From positions 1,550,001 to 1,614,000 of the forward strand of contig NZ_CP032819.1 of the NCBI RefSeq assembly GCF_003991565.1: 64,000 bases of DNA, given 5' to 3'. This document shows, piece after piece, positions 19,517-28,118 of the stretch. Position 1 is the first letter of the stretch. Every line of letters begins with the position of its first letter. A program made the position numbers and the translations under genes. The stretch is from Butyricimonas faecalis. Its GTDB lineage: Bacteria > Bacteroidota > Bacteroidia > Bacteroidales > Marinifilaceae. The notes beneath the pieces were generated by a model that searched no databases, had not been told where the DNA came from, and was given only the letters and a program-made list of their open reading frames with translations.

Positions 19517-19524
19517 TATCTTTG
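19517..19524 (+). promoter_or_regulatory. Bacteroidetes -7 element before the small secreted protein
   Basis: TATCTTTG is a perfect TAnnTTTG match, 22 bp before the ATG at 19547. It may also serve the nuo operon, because no clearer element is seen just upstream of nuoA. Confidence 0.55.
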
Positions 19525-19546
19525 CGGGCCTTAAGAAAACAGAATA

Positions 19547-19918
19547 ATGTTGAACGTACTGAAAAATAGTATATTGATCGTGTTATTCGCACTGGTTAGC
19601 TCCAGCGGGATTCCGGCCCAAGGACAAAACTTGACCTTGGAAGAAGCCCACGTAGCACATGAATTCTACCGGAACGAAACCTGCGAAGCCGCCACGATCC
19701 CCCTGTTACTCTTTTTTCACGAAAGCTACGAACTTTCACTAGGCTACTCGCACCTGGTCCCGGACTCCAAATCACACCTGGTCCCCTCCTTCCTGCAAAG
19801 GAACGGCAAAAACAACACGGTAGCCACACACGCCAAACGCAACCTCTACTTTCACCCCTACTCAACCCTCGGAAAGACCAAATACTACGTCTTTGCCCTG
19901 CGGGAAATCATTGTTTAG
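19547..19918 (+). CDS. Small secreted protein, unknown function
   Basis: 123 residues. Residues 1 to about 26 form a signal peptide ending in PAQGQ. The mature part is short, with no cysteine pair or motif I recognise apart from a duplicated SHLVP (residues about 68-82). A good promoter element sits directly upstream, which supports a real gene. It ends 131 bp before nuoA, on the same strand. Confidence 0.5.
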   Translation: MLNVLKNSILIVLFALVSSSGIPAQGQNLTLEEAHVAHEFYRNETCEAATIPLLLFFHESYELSLGYSHLVPDSKSHLVPSFLQRNGKNNTVATHAKRNLYFHPYSTLGKTKYYVFALREIIV

Positions 19919-19930
19919 CCGGCAATCAAA

Positions 19931-20045
19931 CAAGTTACAGGGCGGGCCGATCCCCCTGCAAATTGCAGTCACGAATTTGCAACTTGCCACACTTTTCCCT
20001 GTAACCGAACTTGTAACCTGAAACTTGAAAACCTGAAACTTTTTA
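19931..20045. repeat. Inverted word repeats before nuoA
   Basis: GTTACAGGG (19934-19942) pairs with CCCTGTAAC (19997-20005), and inside is the palindrome CTGCAAATTGCAG. Then come repeated ACTTGTAACCTGAAACTTG words up to nuoA. They share words with 13460-13506, so this is a second dispersed repeat family. Confidence 0.5.
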
Positions 20046-20049
20046 TATT

Positions 20050-20400
20050 ATGAATCTAACATTATTCGTGGTTGTACTCATTACAGCCATCTTACTGGTA
20101 GTTATCGCCATGAGCATCGCCCGGGCCATTTCTCCCCGTAGCTTCAACAAACAGAAAGGAGAAGCCTACGAATGCGGTGTACCCACGCGAGGAAAATCAT
20201 GGATGCAATTCAAAGCGGGATACTACCTGTTTGCCATCTTATTCTTAATGTTCGACGTGGAAACCGTATTCCTCTACCCTTGGGCGGTCACCGTGCAAGA
20301 CGCCGGGATTAACGGCTTGCTAAACGTCTTGTTTTTCATGCTGATCCTCATCCTCGGATTAGCTTACGCGTGGAAGAAAGGAGCGTTGGAATGGAAGTAA
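20050..20400 (+). CDS. nuoA: NADH-quinone oxidoreductase subunit A
   Basis: Membrane-arm subunit near the quinone site. 116 residues with three hydrophobic segments; conserved [20 protein letters not shown] and [15 protein letters not shown] identify it. First gene of the complex I operon; its stop codon overlaps the nuoB start (ATGGAAGTAA). Confidence 0.97.
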   Translation: MNLTLFVVVLITAILLVVIAMSIARAISPRSFNKQKGEAYECGVPTRGKSWMQFKAGYYLFAILFLMFDVETVFLYPWAVTVQDAGINGLLNVLFFMLILILGLAYAWKKGALEWK

Positions 20401-20954
20401 AAATCAAATCCATGAAATATGAAGAGTTCAACGATAACGAATATCTTGAACAACTTCGGGCATCCGGCACCAACGTCATCGTGGGATGCCTCGACGACGT
20501 CATCAACTGGGGACGCTCGAACTCCCTTTGGCCGCTTACCTTCGCGACAAGCTGCTGCGGTATCGAATTCATGGCAGTGGGAGCGGCACGTTACGATTTC
20601 TCCCGATTCGGGTTTGAAGTAACGCGAGCCAGTCCCCGACAAGCCGACTTCATCATGGTGGCGGGCACCATCGTCCACAAAATGGCCCCCGTGCTGAAAC
20701 GTCTTTACGACCAGATGGCCGAACCCAAATACGTGATTGCCGTGGGTGGATGTGCCATTTCCGGCGGACCGTTCAAAAACTCTTACCACGTCGTGCAAGG
20801 CGTCGAATCCATCATTCCCGTCGACGTCTACATCCCCGGATGTCCTCCGCGCCCGGAAGCCCTCCTCTACGGGATGATCCAACTGCAACGCAAAGTAAAA
20901 GTGGAACGCTTCCTCGGTGGCAAAAACCACAAGGAAAAAGAAAACAAAGAATAA
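20391..20954 (+). CDS. nuoB: NADH-quinone oxidoreductase subunit B
   Basis: Carries the terminal [4Fe-4S] cluster N2 that passes electrons to quinone. 187 residues from the ATG at 20391, which overlaps the nuoA stop. Cluster ligands are visible: the adjacent cysteines in [17 protein letters not shown] and [15 protein letters not shown] longer in-frame start at 20370 would lie deeper in nuoA and is less likely. Like all known NuoB, it must pair with the NuoD part of the next gene. Confidence 0.97.
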   Translation: MEVKIKSMKYEEFNDNEYLEQLRASGTNVIVGCLDDVINWGRSNSLWPLTFATSCCGIEFMAVGAARYDFSRFGFEVTRASPRQADFIMVAGTIVHKMAPVLKRLYDQMAEPKYVIAVGGCAISGGPFKNSYHVVQGVESIIPVDVYIPGCPPRPEALLYGMIQLQRKVKVERFLGGKNHKEKENKE

Positions 20955-21145
20955 TGTAGAATGTAAAATTTAGAATTTAGAATGAAAAACTACCCCCACC
21001 AACTCCCCCTTGCACAGGGGGAGAGACCAACGCGAGGACACGCTCCAATGCAACAGCGCAGCGCATCCTCCCCCTTCCCAAGGGGAGCCAGAGGGGGTTC
21101 AATCCTAAATCCTAAATCATAAATCATAAATCAAGAAATCAACCA
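20955..21145. repeat. Composite palindromic repeat, nuoB-nuoCD junction
   Basis: TAGAATTTAGAATG words after the nuoB stop, a hairpin CTCCCCCTTGCACAGGGGGAG-like (20-base stem-loop plus one), a spacer with GCGCAGCGC, a second partly lost G-tract arm, then TAAATCATAAATC words up to the nuoCD start. Confidence 0.85.
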
Positions 21146-21149
21146 GTAC

Positions 21150-22775
21150 ATGTTAGCAAATAAAATAAAAAACATCATCCCCGACGCGGAAATCGACGAA
21201 AGCGGCATCCTCACCGTGACCGTGCCCCCTGCCAAGTACAGGGAACTGGCACTCCGGCTGAGGCACGACCACGACCTCTCCTTCGACTTCATGATCTGCA
21301 TGACGGGAATGGACTGGGGTGACTCCCTCGGGGTGATCAACCTCTTGCAATCCACCGCTCACGAGCACAAACTATTCCTTAAAACCTTCACGACCGACCG
21401 GGAAAACCCGGAACTGCCCACCGTGTCGGACATCTGGGCCACGGCAAACCTGAACGAACGCGAAGTCTACGACTTCTTCGGTATCCGCTTCATCAACCAC
21501 CCCGACATGCGACGCCTCTTCCTGCGGAACGACTGGGTTGGCTACCCGTTGCGCAAAGACTACAACGCCGACCCCGAAATAAACCCCGTGCGGCTGGAAA
21601 GTGAAGAAACGTTGGACGCCGTCCCCACCTTCGAATCCGACACCCAGGACGGGGAAGTCAGCGAGAAAGAAAACATCCTCTTCGAAGAAGACGAATACGT
21701 GGTAAACATCGGACCGCAACACCCCGCCACCCACGGCGTGCTCCGTTTCCGAGTATCCCTCGAAGGAGAAATCGTGAAAAAGGTAGACGTCAACTGCGGA
21801 TACATCCACCGGGGCATCGAAAAACTATGCGAAAGCCTCACCTACCCGCAAACGCTCGCCCTGACCGACCGACTGGACTACCTTGCCGCCCACCAGAACC
21901 GCCACGCCCTCTGCATGTGCATCGAAGAAGCCATGGGACTGGAAATACCGGAACGCGTCAAATACATCCGCACCATCATGGACGAGCTCAACCGCCTCTC
22001 CTCCCACCTCCTCTTCTGGTCCTGCCTCTGCATGGACATGGGAGCGCTGACCGCCTTCTTCTACGGCTTCCGCGACCGGGAAAAAGTGCTCGACATCATG
22101 GAAGAAACCACCGGGGGACGCCTCATCCAGAACTACAACGTCATCGGCGGCGTGATGGCCGACATCCACCCGAACCTCATACACCGGATCAAAGAATTCA
22201 TCAAATACCTCCCCCCCATGCTCAAAGAATACCACGACGTATTCACGGGCAACGTCATCGCCCAACAACGTCTCAAAGGCGTCGGCATCCTCAAAAAAGA
22301 AGATGCCATCAGCTACGGGGCAACCGGACCGACGGGACGCGCCTGCGGGTGGTCATGCGACGTGCGCAAACACTCGCCGTACGGAGTCTACGACAAAGTC
22401 GATTTCAAAGAAATCCTCTACACCGAAGGCGACTCCTTCGCCCGCTACATGGTACGCATGGACGAAATCCTCGAATCACTACATATACTGGAACAACTGG
22501 TAGACAACATCCCCGCGGGCGACTACGCCGTGAAGACCAAACCGCTCATCAAACTGCCGGAAGGTCACTACTTCAAAAGCGTCGAAGCCAGCCGCGGAGA
22601 ATTCGGTGTCTACCTCGAAAGCCGGGGCGACAAATACCCTTACCGGGTAAAATTCCGTTCCCCCTGCCTGCCACTGGTATCCATCGTCGACCTGATCACC
22701 AAAGGCGGTAAAATCGCCGACCTCATCGCCATCGGCGGTACCCTCGACTACGTTGTTCCGGACATTGACAGATGA
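21150..22775 (+). CDS. nuoCD: NADH-quinone oxidoreductase, fused subunits C and D
   Basis: 541 residues. Residues 1 to about 165 are the NuoC (30 kDa) domain, including NEREVYDFFGIRF and LRNDWVGYPLRKDY. After an acidic linker, residues about 185-541 are NuoD (49 kDa), with IGPQHPATHGVLRF, CGYIHRGIEKLCE and ATGPTGRACGW near the quinone pocket. Fusion of C and D is common in Bacteroidetes and enterobacteria. It is separated from nuoB by about 200 bp of repeat DNA, yet is certainly part of the same complex. Confidence 0.97.
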   Translation: MLANKIKNIIPDAEIDESGILTVTVPPAKYRELALRLRHDHDLSFDFMICMTGMDWGDSLGVINLLQSTAHEHKLFLKTFTTDRENPELPTVSDIWATANLNEREVYDFFGIRFINHPDMRRLFLRNDWVGYPLRKDYNADPEINPVRLESEETLDAVPTFESDTQDGEVSEKENILFEEDEYVVNIGPQHPATHGVLRFRVSLEGEIVKKVDVNCGYIHRGIEKLCESLTYPQTLALTDRLDYLAAHQNRHALCMCIEEAMGLEIPERVKYIRTIMDELNRLSSHLLFWSCLCMDMGALTAFFYGFRDREKVLDIMEETTGGRLIQNYNVIGGVMADIHPNLIHRIKEFIKYLPPMLKEYHDVFTGNVIAQQRLKGVGILKKEDAISYGATGPTGRACGWSCDVRKHSPYGVYDKVDFKEILYTEGDSFARYMVRMDEILESLHILEQLVDNIPAGDYAVKTKPLIKLPEGHYFKSVEASRGEFGVYLESRGDKYPYRVKFRSPCLPLVSIVDLITKGGKIADLIAIGGTLDYVVPDIDR

Positions 22776-23043
22776 CAAAGAATGTAGAATTTAAAATGTA
22801 GAATGTAGAATGAAACGACTACCCCCTCCGACTCCCCCTTACACGGGGGGAGAGCCTAACGCGAGAAACTGCTTCAATGTAACAATGAAGCGCCTCCTCC
22901 CCCTGTGCAAGGGGGAGCCAGAGGGGGTAGTTGCCGCGCCAGCCCTGTGCGGCCGGAATCTAAAATTTAAAATCTAAAATCTAAAATTAATCAGGCCCCG
23001 TGCGGCCGGAATCATAAATCACAAATCATAAATCTAAAATCGA
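22776..23043. repeat. Composite palindromic repeat, nuoCD-nuoH junction
   Basis: A full-length copy. AT words, then a C-tract hairpin, the spacer TAACGCGAGAAACTGCTTCA with an ATGTAACAATGAAGCG arm, and a second hairpin, CTGTGCAAGGGGGAGCC. Two GTGCGGCCGGAATC blocks follow, each trailed by AAATCATAAATC words. 271 bp separate two genes of one complex. Confidence 0.9.
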
Positions 23044-23046
23044 AAC

Positions 23047-24123
23047 ATGTTTGATTTCTCAACAATAACACAATGGGTAGACGAACTCCTAAGGAGCTTC
23101 CTCCCGCACGCGGCCGCCACGCTGGTCGAATTCATCCTCGTCGGGCTTTGCCTGCTCGTGGGATACGCCGTGATCGCCCTCGTGCTGATCTACGTGGAAC
23201 GTAAAGTGTGTGCCTTCTTCCAATGCCGTATCGGACCGAACCGCGTGGGCCCCTACGGCATCATACAAAGTGTCGCCGACATGATCAAAATGTTGACCAA
23301 GGAAATCATCGACATCAACCACGTCGACCGCTTCCTGTTCAACCTCGCCCCCTTCGTCGTCATCATCGCGTCGGTACTGGCCTTCGGCTGCATCCCCTTC
23401 GCGAAAGGACTGCACGTCATCGACTTCAACGTCGGCATCTTCTTCCTGATCGCCGTCTCCTCCATCGGCATCGTGGGAATCCTGCTCGCCGGATGGGCCA
23501 GCAACAACAAATACTCCCTCATCGGGGCCATGCGAAGCGGTGCGCAGATGATCAGCTACGAGCTATCCATCGGGCTATCCATCCTCACCGTGGTCGTCTT
23601 CACCGGAAGCATGCAACTCTCCACCATCGTCGACAGCCAGGTAAACGGGTGGCTACTATTCAAAGGACACCTCCCCGCCTGCATCGCCTTCATCGTCTAC
23701 ATCATCGCCGGAACCGCCGAAACCAACCGGGGGCCCTTCGACCTGCCGGAAGCCGACTCCGAACTAACCGCAGGCTACCACACCGAGTACTCCGGCATGC
23801 ACTTCGGCTTCTTCTACCTCGCCGAATACCTGAACATGTTCGTCGTCGCCTCCGTGGCCAGCACCCTCTTCCTGGGCGGGTGGATGCCCTTACACGTCCC
23901 CGGCTGGGAAAACTTCAACCAAATCATGGACTACATACCCTCCATCTTCTGGTTCTTCGGCAAAACAGCCGTCGTCATATTCATCATCATGTGGTTTAAA
24001 TGGACCTTCCCGCGCTTGCGCATCGACCAGTTACTCCGCTTGGAATGGCGCTACCTGCTGCCGATCAACCTCATCAACCTGTTCCTGATGGTAATCATTG
24101 TCGTATTTAAACTACACTTTTAA
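23047..24123 (+). CDS. nuoH: NADH-quinone oxidoreductase subunit H
   Basis: Membrane subunit linking the quinone cavity to the proton channels. 358 residues with about eight hydrophobic helices. Conserved [18 protein letters not shown] near residues 59-76 and [19 protein letters not shown] near 220-238 (the charged loop facing quinone) are intact. It is followed after 10 bp by nuoI, one of the few junctions in the operon with no repeat DNA. Confidence 0.97.
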   Translation: MFDFSTITQWVDELLRSFLPHAAATLVEFILVGLCLLVGYAVIALVLIYVERKVCAFFQCRIGPNRVGPYGIIQSVADMIKMLTKEIIDINHVDRFLFNLAPFVVIIASVLAFGCIPFAKGLHVIDFNVGIFFLIAVSSIGIVGILLAGWASNNKYSLIGAMRSGAQMISYELSIGLSILTVVVFTGSMQLSTIVDSQVNGWLLFKGHLPACIAFIVYIIAGTAETNRGPFDLPEADSELTAGYHTEYSGMHFGFFYLAEYLNMFVVASVASTLFLGGWMPLHVPGWENFNQIMDYIPSIFWFFGKTAVVIFIIMWFKWTFPRLRIDQLLRLEWRYLLPINLINLFLMVIIVVFKLHF

Positions 24124-24133
24124 AGACGAAACT

Positions 24134-24586
24134 ATGAAGAGCATTATAAAATACATCACCACCTTCTTCAAAGGCCTCCTCTCCCTGCTGACCGGAATGA
24201 AAGTCACGCTACGGGAATTCTTTACCAAGAAAACAACGGAACAATACCCGGAAAACCGGGCCACGTTGAAAATGTTCGACCGATTCCGCGGTGAACTGGT
24301 AATGCCTCACGACGAAAACAACCACCACAAATGCATCGCCTGCGGCATCTGCGAGATGAACTGCCCGAACGGCACCATCAAAGTCACCTCCGAACTCGTC
24401 ACGGACGAAGCCGGCAAAAAGAAAAAAGTACTGGTAAAATACCGCTACGACCTCGGCCGCTGCATGTTCTGCCAACTCTGCGTGAAAATGTGCCCTCAAC
24501 AAGCCATCGAATTCAGACCCACGTTCGAACACGCCGTCTACACGCGCAGCAAACTGGTAAAATACCTACACGAGGAAGGAATGTAA
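24134..24586 (+). CDS. nuoI: NADH-quinone oxidoreductase subunit I
   Basis: Peripheral ferredoxin-like subunit with two [4Fe-4S] clusters in the electron path to NuoB. 150 residues; both motifs are complete, CIACGICEMNCPNG and CMFCQLCVKMCPQQA, giving eight cysteines. The ATG at 24134 gives the usual MKSIIKYITTFFKG amphipathic start. A TTG at 24098 lies inside nuoH and is rejected. Confidence 0.97.
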   Translation: MKSIIKYITTFFKGLLSLLTGMKVTLREFFTKKTTEQYPENRATLKMFDRFRGELVMPHDENNHHKCIACGICEMNCPNGTIKVTSELVTDEAGKKKKVLVKYRYDLGRCMFCQLCVKMCPQQAIEFRPTFEHAVYTRSKLVKYLHEEGM

Positions 24587-24815
24587 AATGTAGAATTTAG
24601 AATTTAAAATGTAGAATTTAAAATGAAAAGAACTACCCCAAAACACCGCGATGCCATCCTCCCCCTGTGTAAGGGGGAGTTAGAGGGGGTCGTCGAGAAG
24701 ATAAAAGATAAAAGATAAAAGATAAAAACTAAAAGATAAAAGTGAAAACCAAAAGCGCCAGCCCGTGCGGCCGGAATCATAAATCATAAATCATAAATCT
24801 AAAATCTAAAATCAT
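24587..24815. repeat. Composite palindromic repeat, nuoI-nuoJ junction
   Basis: A reduced copy. AT words and one half of the palindrome (CTGTGTAAGGGGGAG, then AGAGGGGGTCG), with a run of AAGATAAAAG words, then GTGCGGCCGGAATC and ATAAATC words. Confidence 0.82.
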
Positions 24816-24818
24816 CAT

Positions 24819-25331
24819 ATGAGTACAGCAGAACTACAAGAAACGGTCTTCTTCATCCTGGCAACAGTCATCGTTGTCTTCTCGATCCTGACCGTGACAA
24901 CCAACCGAATCTTAAGATCGGCCACCTACCTGCTATTCGTGCTTTTCGCCACTGCCGGAATATACTTCCAGTTGGAATACTCATTCCTGGGAGCGGTACA
25001 GCTAACGATCTACGCCGGGGGTATCATCATCCTGTACGTGTTCTCGATACTGCTCACCACGCCCGACAAAAGCAAAGTCAGCAGACTAAAGAACAGCAAG
25101 ATGTTTGCCGGACTGATCACGGCCCTCGCCGGAACGGCAATATGCGTCTACATCACCTTAATGCACTCCTTCGGTCCCTCCCGCTTCGTGGGCGGAGAGA
25201 TCAACCAGAAAGTCATCGGGACCGCCTTGATGGGCACGGAGAAATACCAATACCTCCTCCCCTTCGAAGTCATCAGCGTCCTGTTATTGACCTGCATCAT
25301 CGGTGGGATCATGATCGCGAGAAAAAGATAA
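24819..25331 (+). CDS. nuoJ: NADH-quinone oxidoreductase subunit J
   Basis: Membrane-arm subunit with five predicted helices, 170 residues. FLGAVQLTIYAGGIIILYVF is the conserved third helix that takes part in the conformational switch of the proton path. The C-terminal helix ends with basic ARKR. Flanked on both sides by repeat-filled spacers. Confidence 0.96.
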   Translation: MSTAELQETVFFILATVIVVFSILTVTTNRILRSATYLLFVLFATAGIYFQLEYSFLGAVQLTIYAGGIIILYVFSILLTTPDKSKVSRLKNSKMFAGLITALAGTAICVYITLMHSFGPSRFVGGEINQKVIGTALMGTEKYQYLLPFEVISVLLLTCIIGGIMIARKR

Positions 25332-25556
25332 CGAAAAATATAGAATGTAAAATGTAGAATGTAAAATGAAAAAACAACTACCCCCACCGACTCCCCCTTA
25401 CACAGGGGGAGAGCCTAACGCGAGAAACCGCTTCAATATAACAATGAAGCGTATCCTCCCCCTGTGCAAGGGGGAGTTAGAGGGGGTAGTTGCCGCGCCA
25501 GCCCCGTGCGGCCGGAATCATAAATCATAAATCATAAATCCAAAATCATAAATAGC
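25332..25556. repeat. Composite palindromic repeat, nuoJ-nuoK junction
   Basis: A full-length copy very similar to the one after nuoCD: paired hairpins around TAACGCGAGAAACCGCTTCA, then GTGCGGCCGGAATC and repeated ATAAATC words ending next to the nuoK start. Confidence 0.9.
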
Positions 25557-25558
25557 AC

Positions 25559-25900
25559 ATGGAACTACACATGGAATACTACCTAGTGATCAGCACAATC
25601 ATGCTCTTTGCCGGAATCTACGGGTTCATCACCCGAAGAAACCTGCTCGCCGTGCTCATCTCGATCGAGTTAATCCTGAACTCGGTGGACATCAACTTCG
25701 CCGTGTTCAACCGCTACCTCTTCCCCGAACAACTGGAAGGCTTCTTCTTCACCCTCTTCGCCATCGGTGTTTCCGCCTGCGAAACCGCCGTCGCCATAGC
25801 CATCATCATCAATATATACCGGAACATCCGCAATATACAGGTGAAAAACTTAAACGAACTGCGAGAAGAAGAAGATAAACAATTGAAAATTGAGAATTGA
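25559..25900 (+). CDS. nuoK: NADH-quinone oxidoreductase subunit K
   Basis: 113 residues (109 from the second ATG at 25571). Three helices; the conserved glutamates of the antiporter-like proton path are in LISIELILNSVDINF and SACETAVAIAIIINIYR. Identity is clear from length, motif and place between nuoJ and nuoL. Confidence 0.96.
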   Translation: MELHMEYYLVISTIMLFAGIYGFITRRNLLAVLISIELILNSVDINFAVFNRYLFPEQLEGFFFTLFAIGVSACETAVAIAIIINIYRNIRNIQVKNLNELREEEDKQLKIEN

Positions 25901-26141
25901 AAATGAAAAAACAACTACCCCCACCGACTCCCCCTTACACAGGGGGAGAGCCTAACGCGAGAAAGCACCGCGATGCAACAGCGCCGCGCCTCCTCCCCCT
26001 TCCCAAAGGCCGAGCGATGGCCACCCAAATACACCGCGATGCCATCCTCCCCCTGTGCAAGGGGGAGTTAGAGGGGGTAGTTGCCGCGCCAGCCCCGTGC
26101 GGCCGGAATCTAAAATCAAGAAATCATAAATCATAAATCTA
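25901..26141. repeat. Composite palindromic repeat with duplicated interior, nuoK-nuoL junction
   Basis: Outer hairpins as elsewhere, but the interior holds two related modules (AAAGGCCGAGCGATGG then CACCGCGATGCCATCCTC). GTGCGGCCGGAATC and ATAAATC words follow. It shows the interior can expand. Confidence 0.88.
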
Positions 26142-26144
26142 AAC

Positions 26145-28049
26145 ATGGAATACACAACCTTAATACTAACCCTACCACTGCTAACCTTCCTAGCGTTAGG
26201 CCTGCTGGGCACGAAACTAAAGCCCGCCACCGCCGGATGCATCGGAACGTTATCCCTGGCGATATGTGCCCTGCTCGCGTACATGACGGCATGGCAATAC
26301 TTCTCTATGCCCCGGGTAGAAGGCGTACGCCTCCCCGTCACACCCTTCAACTTCGAATGGCTGCGCTTCACGCGCCACCTGCACATCGACCTCGGCATCC
26401 TGCTGGACCCCATCTCCGTCATGATGCTCGTCGTCATCACCACCGTATCCTTGATGGTACACGTCTACAGCTTGGGATACATGCACGGGGAAAAAGGATT
26501 CCAGCGCTACTACGCCTTCCTCTCCCTCTTCAGCTTCTCCATGCTGGGACTCGTCGTGGCCACCAACATCTTCCAGATGTACATCTTCTGGGAACTGGTG
26601 GGAGTTTCCTCCTACCTGCTGATCGGCTTCTACTACACCAAACCCGAGGCCGTGGCCGCCTCCAAAAAAGCCTTCATCGTCACCCGCTTCGCTGACCTCG
26701 GCTTCCTGATCGGCATCCTGCTGCTCTCCTTCTACACGAAAACATTCTCGTTCCAACTGCTCACCTCGGGCGACACCTCCCTCTTTGCCGGGGCTGCCGG
26801 AACAACCTTCATGGGATGCTCCGTGATGAGCTGGGCCATGGCCTTGATATTCATGGGAGGAGCCGGGAAATCGGCCATGTTCCCGCTACACATCTGGCTG
26901 CCCGACGCCATGGAAGGACCGACCCCCGTGTCGGCATTGATCCACGCGGCCACCATGGTCGTTGCCGGAGTCTACCTCGTGGCCCGCTTGTTCCCCGTCT
27001 ACTACTTCGAGGCACCCGAAGTACTCGTGCTCATCGCGGTCGTGGGAGCCGTCACCTCCCTCTACGCCGCGGTAGTCGCCTGCGTGCAGACCGACATCAA
27101 ACGCGTGCTGGCCTTCTCCACCATCTCCCAGATCGGCTTCATGATGGTCGCCCTCGGTGTCTCCGGCATGGAAGGACACGAAGGACTGGGATACATGGCC
27201 TCCATGTTCCACCTCTTCACCCACGCCATGTTCAAAGCCTTGCTATTCCTCGGCGCGGGTGCCATCATCCATGCCGTCCACAGCAACGAGATGAGCCACA
27301 TGGGCGGACTTCGCAAATATCTGCCCGTCACGCACGCCACCTTCCTCGTCGCCTGCCTCGCCATCTCGGGCATACCCCCCTTCTCCGGGTTCTTCAGTAA
27401 AGACGAAATACTCACGGCCGCCTTCATGTTCAGCCCCGTGCTCGGCGTCGTGATGAGCTTCATCGCGGCCCTGACGGCATTCTACATGTTCCGCCTCTAC
27501 TACAACATATTCTGGGGCAAAGAAAGCACCCACGAACACACCCCGCACGAGGCCCCGAAAAGCATGACCCTGCCCCTCGTCTTCCTCGCCGCGGTAACAC
27601 TCATCGCCGGGTTCATACCCTTCGGTAAATTCGTCAGCAGCAACGGCCTCGCGTACACCATCCACCTCGACTGGACGATAGCCACCGCCAGCATCATCAT
27701 CGCCGCGGCATCCATCGCCCTCGCCACCTGGTTCTACAAAGGCTCGAACCCCGTACCGGATCGCCTGGCCACCGCGTTCAGCGGCCTGCACCGCGCCGCC
27801 TACCGACGGTTCTACATGGACGAACTGTACCTCTTCATCACGAAACGCGTCATCTTCAACCACGTATCCCGTCCCATCGCCTGGTTCGACCGCCACGTCA
27901 TCGACGGCTCGCTCAACGGCCTGGCAAACGCCACGCGCCGGTTCTCCTACTCCATCCGGGGACTACAATCCGGACAAGTACAACAACACGCCTACGTGAT
28001 CCTCCTCGGCTCCCTGTTGATACTAGTTGCAATTTTATTAATAATGTAG
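26145..28049 (+). CDS. nuoL: NADH-quinone oxidoreductase subunit L
   Basis: Largest proton-pumping subunit, antiporter-like. 634 residues with about 15 helices. Typical segments are FWELVGVSSYLLIGFYY, GGAGKSAMFPLHIWLPDAM, GPTPVSALIHAATMVVAGVY and FSTISQIGFMMVALG. The C-terminal part contains the long lateral helix that embraces M and N, ending in LLGSLLILVAILLIM. Full length. Confidence 0.97.
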   Translation: MEYTTLILTLPLLTFLALGLLGTKLKPATAGCIGTLSLAICALLAYMTAWQYFSMPRVEGVRLPVTPFNFEWLRFTRHLHIDLGILLDPISVMMLVVITTVSLMVHVYSLGYMHGEKGFQRYYAFLSLFSFSMLGLVVATNIFQMYIFWELVGVSSYLLIGFYYTKPEAVAASKKAFIVTRFADLGFLIGILLLSFYTKTFSFQLLTSGDTSLFAGAAGTTFMGCSVMSWAMALIFMGGAGKSAMFPLHIWLPDAMEGPTPVSALIHAATMVVAGVYLVARLFPVYYFEAPEVLVLIAVVGAVTSLYAAVVACVQTDIKRVLAFSTISQIGFMMVALGVSGMEGHEGLGYMASMFHLFTHAMFKALLFLGAGAIIHAVHSNEMSHMGGLRKYLPVTHATFLVACLAISGIPPFSGFFSKDEILTAAFMFSPVLGVVMSFIAALTAFYMFRLYYNIFWGKESTHEHTPHEAPKSMTLPLVFLAAVTLIAGFIPFGKFVSSNGLAYTIHLDWTIATASIIIAAASIALATWFYKGSNPVPDRLATAFSGLHRAAYRRFYMDELYLFITKRVIFNHVSRPIAWFDRHVIDGSLNGLANATRRFSYSIRGLQSGQVQQHAYVILLGSLLILVAILLIM

Positions 28050-28116
28050 AATTTAGAATGTAGAATGTAGAATTTAAAATCATAAATCTAAAATCATAAA
28101 TCATAAATCACAAATA
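28050..28116. repeat. AT-rich words only, nuoL-nuoM junction
   Basis: TAGAATGTAGAATGTAGAAT words, then AAATCATAAATCTAAAATC words, with no GC-rich palindrome between them. This is the minimal form of the junction repeat and shows that the two AT flanks meet directly when the palindrome is absent. Confidence 0.8.
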
Positions 28117-28118
28117 AT

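Noticed and set aside
21827..22711. Long arginine/histidine-rich frame inside nuoCD, and similar frames in nuoH, L, M and N
   Set aside because: These are frame shadows of GC-rich nuo genes with low-complexity translation.
24098..24133. Earlier TTG start for nuoI
   Set aside because: It lies inside nuoH and adds residues not typical of NuoI; the ATG at 24134 gives the normal N-terminus.
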